NCBI GenBank assembly: GCA_002494895.1
Contig: DADA01000034.1
Coordinates: forward strand, 1-20,813
Direction of reading: 5' to 3'
DNA length: 20,813 bases
Origin: Nitrososphaera sp. UBA210
GTDB taxonomy: Archaea; Thermoproteota; Nitrososphaeria; Nitrososphaerales; Nitrososphaeraceae
The position numbers and the translations under genes are program-made. The notes below the pieces were generated by a model. The model did no database searches, had not been told where the DNA came from, and worked only from the letters and a program-made list of their open reading frames with translations. This document shows, piece by piece, positions 1 to 6,018 of this stretch (positions are counted from its first letter, which is position 1; each line of letters opens with the position of its first letter).

Positions 1-68
1 TGCGGGATTCGAACCCGCGATCCCGAGCTTGGGAAGCTCGTACCTTGACCAGGCTGGGCTAACTTCGC
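1..68 (-). tRNA. tRNA-Gly (anticodon CCC), 3' end cut by the window edge
   Basis: Read on the minus strand from base 68 this folds as a tRNA. The acceptor 5' strand is GCGAAGT, followed by T8-A9, a D arm (GCCC, loop with GG) and an anticodon stem CGAGC/GCTCG around loop TTCCCAA. The anticodon CCC lies at 31-33. A 5-nt variable loop and a T arm GCGGG/CCCGC with loop TTCGAAT follow. Base 1 supplies the A that pairs with T7, so six acceptor bases and the discriminator lie outside the window. It would read GGG glycine codons. It is the only copy in the window with both T-stem strands, so it is probably the functional gene and the others are fragments. Confidence 0.9.
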
Positions 69-102
69 ACTGCCGCAAATTTAGGAGATGAAAATAAAAG
101 CC
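69..102 (-). promoter_or_regulatory. tRNA-Gly promoter (box A/TATA)
   Basis: On the minus strand the run CTTTTATTTT (91-100) sits about 23-32 nt upstream of the mature tRNA 5' end, the usual place for an archaeal box A. The same element travels with the full tRNA-fragment copies to the right. Confidence 0.6.
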
Positions 103-143
103 TTGTCTTTCGAGTCTGTCGTAACTCCGAGGCACGAGTCAAT

Positions 144-1481
144 CTAATTCGTACTGACTATTCCCCTTCTAACTAGGACGTCCTGGTGTCCTTCCACTCC
201 GTTATCTCGCCACCAACTTATGTATACTCTGTTTCCTGCTGCAGCTATGTCAGGACGCGGATAGCCAAGTGAATTGCCGGCATTATCATCAAATGTCAGA
301 GATTGACCAAAGTGCGCTCCTCCATCATCGCTTCGTTTGAATAGTGTTTGGCTACCCCCGGAACTATCAGCACTTCTATTTTGCCAAACAACATACACAT
401 TGCTTCCTGCTGCTGCCACTTTGGGCAAAACAGAATTGTCCAAGTTAGTGTCAAGTCTCTTTAGTGGGCCAAAGCTGCCTCCGTTATCGTGGCTTGCGAT
501 AAAGAATACATGTCCGTTTACGTCGTCGGGAGTGAGAAACAGTTCTGCCTGCCATGTGATGTACAAGTCGTTGCTTCCAGAGAGAACGATGTCTGGATAC
601 GGATTGAAAACGTCAACATTTCCATTCAATGTTTTGATTGAACTAAACGTCCTTCCGTAGTCATTGCTGACTCTGAAATTTACTTTATCGGTATTCTCAT
701 TCCACACCAAATACACGAACTTCCCCTTGCTGGCTATCTTGACTTGCTGCGAATCATCACCCAAGTAAAGCGGTTTGGAGAAACTCGTACCATTATTGTG
801 GCTTGCTCTAAAGAGCAGATCTGGATGGCCTTCGCAGGGATCCTGCGCCGTAACGTAAACATGGTTCTTCCATGCAGCTACGTGAGGTTCAGTCGGAGAA
901 CAAAGTCCCTTGCTGTAGACAAGCGGCTCGTCGAAATTTACTCCTCTGTCATGGCTTGCCATTAGTATCATTTCTCTTTGAACATTGCCGACGTGATCGA
1001 ACACGACATACACGTTGTTGTCGTAAGCGGCGATATCAAGAGGTGAGTAGCTGGCAGTTGACTCACCCAAATCCTTCCGATTATCAAAACTCTTTCCATG
1101 ATCATGGCTTGCGCGAAATTGTGTTGTGGCATCCGCACCATCTTCATGCGTCCAAGCAACATACACATCGGTAGCAAAAGCGGCAAGAAGAGGCGGATGG
1201 TTTACGGCGCCGCCGCTGAGTTTTACTGCTGGTCCAAAAGTCCTTCCGTAGTTATGACTTGCTTTGAAGTAAATGTCGTAAATGGGAATTGTGTCATCTC
1301 CATCCATCCACGCAACGTAGACATGCTCCTTTAGCACCAGAATATTGGGATGGATCGAATGGCTTGGATTATTACTAATGTTGATTTCTTTCTTCAGCTC
1401 GAGTGAGCTAGATGCGGCCGCAGGGTTAAGCGCAACTGTAGCAAGGAGCATCGCAAAAATGACAAAGATCACCAGCTTCAT
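144..1481 (-). CDS. Secreted Asp-box (BNR/sialidase-like) beta-propeller protein
   Basis: A 445-residue exported protein. Residues 1-24 form a signal peptide: MKLV, a hydrophobic stretch, then an AAAS cleavage region. The mature part carries seven Asp-box motifs of the form S-x-D/N-x-G-x-T/S-F at about 75, 125, 176, 227, 272, 330 and 384. They are spaced roughly 45-58 residues apart, each preceded by a VYVxW-type strand, which is the pattern of a beta-propeller with one box per blade. Sialidases share the fold, but I see no sialidase arginine triad, so it should be called a propeller of unknown ligand, outside the membrane. It is monocistronic, between the tRNA and repeat copy 2. A TATA-like element lies about 38 nt upstream of the ATG, giving a short leader. 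The fold call is firm; function is unknown. Confidence 0.85.
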   Translation of the reverse strand: MKLVIFVIFAMLLATVALNPAAASSSLELKKEINISNNPSHSIHPNILVLKEHVYVAWMDGDDTIPIYDIYFKASHNYGRTFGPAVKLSGGAVNHPPLLAAFATDVYVAWTHEDGADATTQFRASHDHGKSFDNRKDLGESTASYSPLDIAAYDNNVYVVFDHVGNVQREMILMASHDRGVNFDEPLVYSKGLCSPTEPHVAAWKNHVYVTAQDPCEGHPDLLFRASHNNGTSFSKPLYLGDDSQQVKIASKGKFVYLVWNENTDKVNFRVSNDYGRTFSSIKTLNGNVDVFNPYPDIVLSGSNDLYITWQAELFLTPDDVNGHVFFIASHDNGGSFGPLKRLDTNLDNSVLPKVAAAGSNVYVVWQNRSADSSGGSQTLFKRSDDGGAHFGQSLTFDDNAGNSLGYPRPDIAAAGNRVYISWWRDNGVEGHQDVLVRRGIVSTN

Positions 1482-1513
1482 GGTTTTTGTCTCAAAGTTA
1501 TGAGATGACCCAT

Positions 1514-1530
1514 GATTATATTATTTTAGT
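1514..1530 (-). promoter_or_regulatory. TATA-like promoter of the propeller gene
   Basis: The minus strand reads AATATAAT (1515-1522) within an AT-rich stretch centred about 38 nt upstream of the ATG at 1481. This predicts a transcript start near 1490 and a very short leader. Confidence 0.4.
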
Positions 1531-1804
1531 AATATCTGCCTGTAATGTTCCTGTCTGAGCAAGCAGGAGTACCAACTGACGATAAATGCCAAGGACTAAC
1601 TTGTTGTTTTGGTCGGCTCGTTTTCGATGAGTTCGTATTCAAAGCTCTTGCTCTATTTAAACGACCGTGTTAGTTGCGACTACACTAGAAAAACAGCTGG
1701 AAACAATCGACAAAGCGCCTAGAAAAGCTCGACGTTATTATATCAAATCAAGCTTTTCATGCATGCCAGTCAAAGCCCCGGCGTGGCTAGCAACATTTTC
1801 TTGT

Positions 1805-1854
1805 GGCCGACAAAATCCATATTGCCAGCAGTGCTGCTGGCAGCCTTGTCGGCC
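1805..1854. repeat. Compound two-stem inverted repeat
   Basis: The outer arms GGCCGACAA (1805-1813) and TTGTCGGCC (1846-1854) are perfect 9-bp complements. Nested inside, TGCCAGCA (1823-1830) pairs with TGCTGGCA (1835-1842) around GTGC. The structure lies 41 bp left of repeat copy 2. It could be an RNA hairpin or a DNA recognition site; nothing in the sequence decides which. Confidence 0.6.
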
Positions 1855-1895
1855 GGAGCTAGAAAATGAATTCAACCCCAGGCGACCGCCTTGCA

Positions 1896-1995
1896 TTTGA
1901 ACCCGCGATCCCGAGCTTGGGAAGCTCGTACCTTGACCAGGCTGGGCTAACTTCGCACTGCTGCAAATTTAGGGGATGAAAATAAAAGCGTTTAC
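1896..1995 (-). repeat. tRNA-Gly 5'-fragment repeat, copy 2
   Basis: On the minus strand this has the tRNA promoter, the tRNA 5' end at 1956, and D and anticodon arms identical to the gene at 1-68 for roughly 60 nt. The T-stem 5' strand and T loop (TTCAAAT) follow, and then homology stops abruptly. The 3' T stem and acceptor strand are missing, so it cannot be a working tRNA. The right border is the shared GTAAACGC (minus strand) just beyond the TATA element. Confidence 0.9.
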
Positions 1996-2136
1996 GATGC
2001 TCGCAATCTAGGAGGTCGCGATTTCAGAAAAGATGATTTCAAGACCGCTGGAGGCACGGGGCCATTCGTTTCGAGCATTATAGAAAGTGGCCAAAGGCTC
2101 AAAGGCCACATCCGAGTCGATGTTACTGTGATTTAA
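1993..2136 (+). pseudogene. C-terminal remnant of an unidentified gene
   Basis: An open frame of 47 codons plus TAA begins exactly at the right border of repeat copy 2. It reads like real protein (for example KTAGGTGPFVSSIIESGQ, then RLKGHIRVDVTVI at the end) but has no usable start codon, because the frame upstream is tRNA sequence with a stop at 1948-1950. It looks like the 3' end of a gene cut off at the repeat border. It overlaps the 3' end of the convergent dehydrogenase gene by 14 bp. I do not recognise the family. Coding status is inferred from the residue pattern only. Confidence 0.4.
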
Positions 2137-3214
2137 GAGAAGCCATATCAATAGAGAAGCGATACTTTACATCTGACCTGAGCAATCTTTCGTATGCCTC
2201 GTTGACCTTCTGGATGGGGATGACTTCTACGTCAGCAGTGATGTCATGCTTGCCGCAAAAGTCCAGCATCTCCTGTGTCTCAGCAAGGCCTCCGATAGGC
2301 GAGCCAGAGAGGCTGCGACGTCCGAATATAAGAGCGAAAGCAGCGACGGCATGAGGTTTCGGCGGCGCGCCGACGAGGGTGATGTTGCCGTCGCGGCGTA
2401 GAAGTTGGATGAATGCATTGATGTCATGTTCGGCCGAGACTGCGTCGAGGATGAAGTCGAAACTGCCGGCGTGCCTGTTCATCTGGTCTGCGTCGCGGGA
2501 AACGACAACCTCGTCAGCTCCAAGGCGAAGCGCATCTTCCTTCTTGTTAGGTGAAGTGGTAAAGACTACGACGTGAGCTCCAAGCGCATGAGCAAACTTT
2601 ACGGCCATGTGGCCCAGTCCGCCAAGGCCAACCACACCAACCTTCTTGCCCATGGTGACTCCCCAATGGCGCATGGGCGAGTATGTTGTGATTCCTGCGC
2701 ATAGAAGAGGAGCGGCTCCAGCGGGATTGAGGTTGGAAGGGACATGGAGGACAAAGTGTTCTTTAACGACAATGCTGTCCGAGTAGCCACCATACGTGAC
2801 GCCTCCAAGATGCTTGTCCGGGAAATTGTAGGTGAGAGTCGAGTTGGGGCAAAACTGTTCAAGGCCAGCTTGGCAGTCGGGGCATGTACCGTCAGAGTCA
2901 ACCAAGCAGCCGACTGCAGCGAGGTCGCCGGGCTTGAATTTCGTTACTGCGGAGCCGACCTTGGCTACACGACCAATGATTTCGTGTCCAGGAACACATG
3001 GATATGCAGTGGGCATCACGCTCCATTCGTTACGGACTTGATGGAGGTCGGAGTGGCAGATGCCGCAGAAAAGGATTTCGATCTGAACATCATCGTCCCT
3101 TGGCTCACGGCGCGGGATCTTGGTTGGCGCAAGCGGGGATGTTGCACTAGCAGCGGAATAGGCCTTCGCTTTATACTGACCACGCAATTCAGAACCAATT
3201 TGCGTTGTTGACAT
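2123..3214 (-). CDS. Zinc-dependent NAD(P) alcohol dehydrogenase (MDR superfamily, YahK/ADH6-like)
   Basis: A 363-residue cytosolic medium-chain dehydrogenase, the normal length for the family, predicted to interconvert alcohols and aldehydes with NAD(P)H. The GroES-like half carries the catalytic zinc ligands C50 (CGICHSDLH), H77-E78 (GHE) and C172. The structural-zinc loop at 108-122 has C111, C114 and C122, but the usual first Cys is Asp108. The Rossmann half has GLGGLG at 196-201. Similarity to the cinnamyl alcohol/aldehyde reductase branch (E. coli YahK, yeast ADH6) suggests NADPH and broad aldehydes, which is an inference. The ATG at 3214 gives the expected N-terminus. It lies alone between repeat copies 2 and 3. 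This type is common in bacteria, so lateral transfer is plausible. Copy 3 supplies a tRNA promoter about 220 bp upstream on the same strand. Confidence 0.93.
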   Translation of the reverse strand: MSTTQIGSELRGQYKAKAYSAASATSPLAPTKIPRREPRDDDVQIEILFCGICHSDLHQVRNEWSVMPTAYPCVPGHEIIGRVAKVGSAVTKFKPGDLAAVGCLVDSDGTCPDCQAGLEQFCPNSTLTYNFPDKHLGGVTYGGYSDSIVVKEHFVLHVPSNLNPAGAAPLLCAGITTYSPMRHWGVTMGKKVGVVGLGGLGHMAVKFAHALGAHVVVFTTSPNKKEDALRLGADEVVVSRDADQMNRHAGSFDFILDAVSAEHDINAFIQLLRRDGNITLVGAPPKPHAVAAFALIFGRRSLSGSPIGGLAETQEMLDFCGKHDITADVEVIPIQKVNEAYERLLRSDVKYRFSIDMASLKSQ

Positions 3215-3298
3215 GCATTCTGTATGTGGATGTAATACAAAAGCATTTGGCGGAAGAAGCCTTTCAACGACTCAATACCCGTTTTCTCCTTGTAAACA

Positions 3299-3370
3299 CT
3301 AGTTTATCATGTAATCTCCGACAAAGTATTCGTCTAGAACCGCTAACGGCACGGAAACCACTGGCTCCAT
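3299..3370 (-). CDS. Possible 23-residue ORF just downstream of tRNA-fragment copy 3
   Basis: On the minus strand the copy-3 tRNA fragment ends in GCGGGAGGAG, which creates a Shine-Dalgarno-like GGAGGAG two bases before an ATG. The 23-codon frame runs MEPVVSVPLAV then LDEYFVGDYMIN and ends in TAG. It could be a small gene transcribed from the tRNA-type promoter of copy 3, or the C-terminal end of a lost gene. There is no homology evidence. Confidence 0.25.
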   Translation of the reverse strand: MEPVVSVPLAVLDEYFVGDYMIN

Positions 3371-3377
3371 AACTCCT

Positions 3378-3467
3378 CCCGCGATCCCGAGCTTGGGAAG
3401 CTCGTACCTTGACCGGGCTGGGCTAACTTCGCACAGATGAAATTTTAGGTGATGAAGATAAAAGCGT
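3378..3467 (-). repeat. tRNA-Gly 5'-fragment repeat, copy 3
   Basis: The tRNA 5' end is at 3432. The anticodon arm is identical to the gene, with one change in the D loop. Homology stops inside the T stem (only GCGGG retained) without the T loop. The upstream TATA region is present but slightly diverged (gatgaagataaaagcg on the plus strand). Confidence 0.88.
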
Positions 3468-3516
3468 CTACTATAGTGACGTCGCTTCAATGGGCGCCGC
3501 CAACGCAAGTTATTGG

Positions 3517-3523
3517 TATAAAG
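3517..3523 (+). promoter_or_regulatory. TATA box of the stomatin-NfeD operon
   Basis: TATAAAG is centred about 34 nt upstream of the ATG at 3554. This predicts a start near 3545 and a nearly leaderless mRNA. Confidence 0.5.
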
Positions 3524-3553
3524 GCTTAATTCATAGCCTAACGACATTTACTC

Positions 3554-4447
3554 ATGTCAATATCTGGGTTACTGCTTCAAATCCCATCTGCTGAAACCTT
3601 TGCGGGTGTGGCAGTAGCCATCATACTATTGATTATTCTTGCATCTGCAATAAAGATAGTTAGAGAATATGAGCGGGTCGTTGTGTTTAGGCTCGGCAGA
3701 CTGATAGGTGCGAAGGGACCTGGAGTTGTAATCATACTTCCCGTGATAGATAGATTTCGAAAGATTGATCTAAGGTTGCTAACCCTTGATATCACAAAAC
3801 AGAGAATAATAACAAAGGATAACGTGACGGTTGATGTTGATGCAGTGGTCTACTTTAGGGTAGACGATGCTAACCAGGCAGTGGTCAAGGTGCAGGATTA
3901 TGTTCTTGCTACAAGCCTTCTTTCACAAACAACCTTGCGAGATGTTTTGGGGCAGGTCGAGTTCGATGAATTGCTAACAAAGAGAGAAGATTTGAACAAA
4001 AGGCTGCAAACCATACTCGATGAAGTCACAGAGCCATGGGGAATAAAAGTTTCTGCAGTATCGATAAAGGATGTCGCCATAGCTGTGGAAATGCAGAGGG
4101 CGATAGCAAAGCAGGCAGAGGCTGAAAGGGAGAAGAGGAGCAGGATAATCATGGCTGAAGGCGAGCTAATAGCGTCTGAAAAGATGGCCCAAGCAGCAGA
4201 ATACTACACAAAGAATATGGCGGCAATGAGGTTGAGAGAATTACAAACATGGGCTGAAATTGCCAGAGAAAAAAATATGATCGTTGTAACTGGTGGAGAT
4301 TCGGGAAACCTAGGTCCATTGTTGGGAATATCTAAAGAGAAGATACAGAGTTCAGAAAAGCAGAAAATTGATAATACTAGAGCGCTGATAAGGGAGGAAA
4401 TTGGGGATTTGTTCGAGGCGAAGAAGGAGAAAAAGGAGACCAAATGA
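3554..4447 (+). CDS. Stomatin/slipin-type SPFH (band 7) membrane protein
   Basis: A 297-residue protein with one N-terminal membrane segment (about 15-36), then the SPFH domain (about 37-165; REYERVVVFRLGR, GPGVVIILPVID, TKDNVTVDVDAVVYFRV). A charged helical coiled-coil stretch follows (about 165-240; QRAIAKQAEAEREKRSRII) and then a Lys/Glu-rich tail. It should oligomerise on the inner face of the membrane. The next gene starts inside its stop codon region (4-bp overlap), the classic stomatin-NfeD pairing seen for Pyrococcus PH1511/PH1510. There the partner protease cleaves a hydrophobic C-terminal stretch of the stomatin; the comparable stretch here is about 241-258. The ATG follows a TATA element by about 34 nt. 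Length and domain order are normal. Confidence 0.93.
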   Translation: MSISGLLLQIPSAETFAGVAVAIILLIILASAIKIVREYERVVVFRLGRLIGAKGPGVVIILPVIDRFRKIDLRLLTLDITKQRIITKDNVTVDVDAVVYFRVDDANQAVVKVQDYVLATSLLSQTTLRDVLGQVEFDELLTKREDLNKRLQTILDEVTEPWGIKVSAVSIKDVAIAVEMQRAIAKQAEAEREKRSRIIMAEGELIASEKMAQAAEYYTKNMAAMRLRELQTWAEIAREKNMIVVTGGDSGNLGPLLGISKEKIQSSEKQKIDNTRALIREEIGDLFEAKKEKKETK

Positions 4448-5760
4448 GAATTGTTCTGCTTATTTTGTTTCTTTCAACAATTTCATTTCCTCTAGTCGCG
4501 TCGCAATCCCAAGCAGAAGATAGGCAAGTCCTATGGATTGAATTGAACGAGCCAATCACGGCCGCATCGTCAGAAAATGTTGCAGCCGCAGTTCAGGAAG
4601 GATCAACTGGGAATTATGCTGCAATACTAATTTCCTTGGACACATTCGGTGGTTCTGCAGATTCTACATTCAAGATAATAGATAGTATGCAATCATCTAG
4701 TCTGCCAGTGATAGGGTACGTTTATCCTGCTGGAAAGCATGCTCTGTCGGCCGGCACAATCATACTCATGGCATCAGACTATGCCGCAATGGCACCATAT
4801 TCAACAATTGGTTCCTCACAACCCGTCATCGGGACAGAACCAACCAATGAAACAAAGTTTGTAAATGCCATTGTTGCAAAGCTCGTCACACTTGCAGAAC
4901 TGCACGGAAGAAATTCTACGCAAGTCGCCAGGTTTGTAACAGACAACGACAACTTGACACCTGAACAGGCGCTCAAGAATCATGTGATAGAAGCTATTGC
5001 TGACAGCCCTGAAGACCTCCTAACACAGGCTCATGGAGCAAAGGTTAGAACGCTGGCGGGTGGTGAAGTTGCTCTTGACATTCTGGATGCTCAGCTGGTC
5101 AAGTATGAACCGAGCATAAGGGTTAGTCTGTTAAAAATACTTTCAGATCCGATAGTTTCTACAATGTTCCTTTCAATTGGAGTATTGGCCCTAATCCTAG
5201 GACTGAGCTCACCAGGATTTGGTGCGGAAGTGCTTGGCGCTGCGCTACTGATTCTGGGCCTAATCGGACAAGGATTCGACGTAAACTGGGCCGCTTTGGT
5301 ATTAATGGGGATAGGAGCTGGACTTTTGGTCTTCGAGTTGCATGTGCATGGTTTTGGGATAGTCGGTGTAGGCGGCGTATTAGTCTTGGCAGTTGGAATG
5401 GCGTTGCTTGTTGCACAACCTGTAAACCCAATGCTTGTTCCGACTAGCCGTACAAATGAAATCATCGCAACGCTATCATTGCTGCTAATTCCGTTTATAG
5501 GATTATTTGGATTTCTGATGTACAAAGCTTACAAGGCAACCAAGATCAAGAGAGTTATTACAAGATATCCTACTGGCAAGGGACGGGCTGTAGATGACAT
5601 CTCACCTGACAAGGTTGGTTATGTTGTCATTGGAGGCGAGTACTGGAAGGCAAAAAGTTCGGTGAACATAAAAGCTGGCAGCACGGTGAAGGCAGTTGGT
5701 GATATTAGTGGTCTTCTTTCAGTGGAACCAACCAATGAACAAGCTGATCTGTCGAAATAG
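4444..5760 (+). CDS. NfeD-family membrane serine protease (stomatin partner)
   Basis: A 438-residue long-form NfeD. Residues 1-24 are a signal peptide. Residues about 27-190 form a ClpP-class protease domain with candidate nucleophile Ser102 (HALSAGT) and candidate general base Lys138, matching the Ser-Lys dyad spacing of Pyrococcus PH1510. Several membrane segments lie between about 229 and 325 and at about 348-370. A C-terminal NfeD OB-fold domain occupies about 378-432 (GRAVDDISPDKVGYVVIGGEYWKA is its typical pattern). The protease domain should face outside the membrane. It overlaps the stomatin gene by 4 bp (ATGA), implying translational coupling. The pair is known for membrane-protein quality control; the actual substrate here is inferred to be the stomatin C-terminus. 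Confidence 0.92.
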   Translation: MRIVLLILFLSTISFPLVASQSQAEDRQVLWIELNEPITAASSENVAAAVQEGSTGNYAAILISLDTFGGSADSTFKIIDSMQSSSLPVIGYVYPAGKHALSAGTIILMASDYAAMAPYSTIGSSQPVIGTEPTNETKFVNAIVAKLVTLAELHGRNSTQVARFVTDNDNLTPEQALKNHVIEAIADSPEDLLTQAHGAKVRTLAGGEVALDILDAQLVKYEPSIRVSLLKILSDPIVSTMFLSIGVLALILGLSSPGFGAEVLGAALLILGLIGQGFDVNWAALVLMGIGAGLLVFELHVHGFGIVGVGGVLVLAVGMALLVAQPVNPMLVPTSRTNEIIATLSLLLIPFIGLFGFLMYKAYKATKIKRVITRYPTGKGRAVDDISPDKVGYVVIGGEYWKAKSSVNIKAGSTVKAVGDISGLLSVEPTNEQADLSK

Positions 5761-6018
5761 GGCTCTTAACTTGATGAGCGCGCGTACAGCTTGTACAGAT
5801 TTCCTGTCTTGCTATTCACTCATGTTATGAACATTAAGATTATACTCAACAAAAGATTTGCTAGCAAGCGATCGTTCTTAAGAGGAGAAGGGAGATTATG
5901 TTCATGGAGATAACCATGCGTAGCCACGATGGTAGAGCGGTTGAATGATTGTATTTCCTTTGAAGCTGCTTTTTCTACTGTTATTTCCGGCGATGCAAGT
6001 AGGCGGGTGGATTAAGCA

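Larger units (their letters stand above)
1482..2122. other. Long non-coding gap with a hairpin, repeat copy 2 and a gene remnant
   Basis: No convincing full gene is seen here. The gap holds the propeller promoter, an inverted repeat GAAAAGCT/AGCTTTTC (1722-1729/1751-1758), a compound hairpin (1805-1854), tRNA-fragment copy 2 (1896-1995), and the orphan 3' end of a plus-strand gene (1993-2136). Open frames on both strands at about 1667-1900 overlap the hairpin and cannot be ranked by eye. Confidence 0.6.
3215..3553. other. Intergenic gap holding repeat copy 3 and the stomatin promoter
   Basis: This gap contains tRNA-fragment copy 3 (3378-3467), a tiny minus-strand ORF next to it (3299-3370) and a TATA element (3517-3523) for the plus-strand operon. 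Nothing else is recognisable. Confidence 0.6.

Noticed and set aside
1667..1900. A 77-residue Cys-rich plus-strand frame in the gap left of copy 2
   Set aside because: It overlaps the compound hairpin and ends in the tRNA fragment, starts at GTG only a few bases after an AT-rich stretch, and has no recognisable domain.
5091..5525. A 144-residue minus-strand frame inside the NfeD gene
   Set aside because: It is a shadow of the membrane segments of NfeD; low-complexity Thr/Pro/Asn composition and no start context.
5773..5787. Small palindrome GTACAGCTTGTAC after the NfeD stop as a terminator
   Set aside because: The stem is only 5 bp and no T-run follows; archaeal termination usually relies on T-runs, and none is present here.
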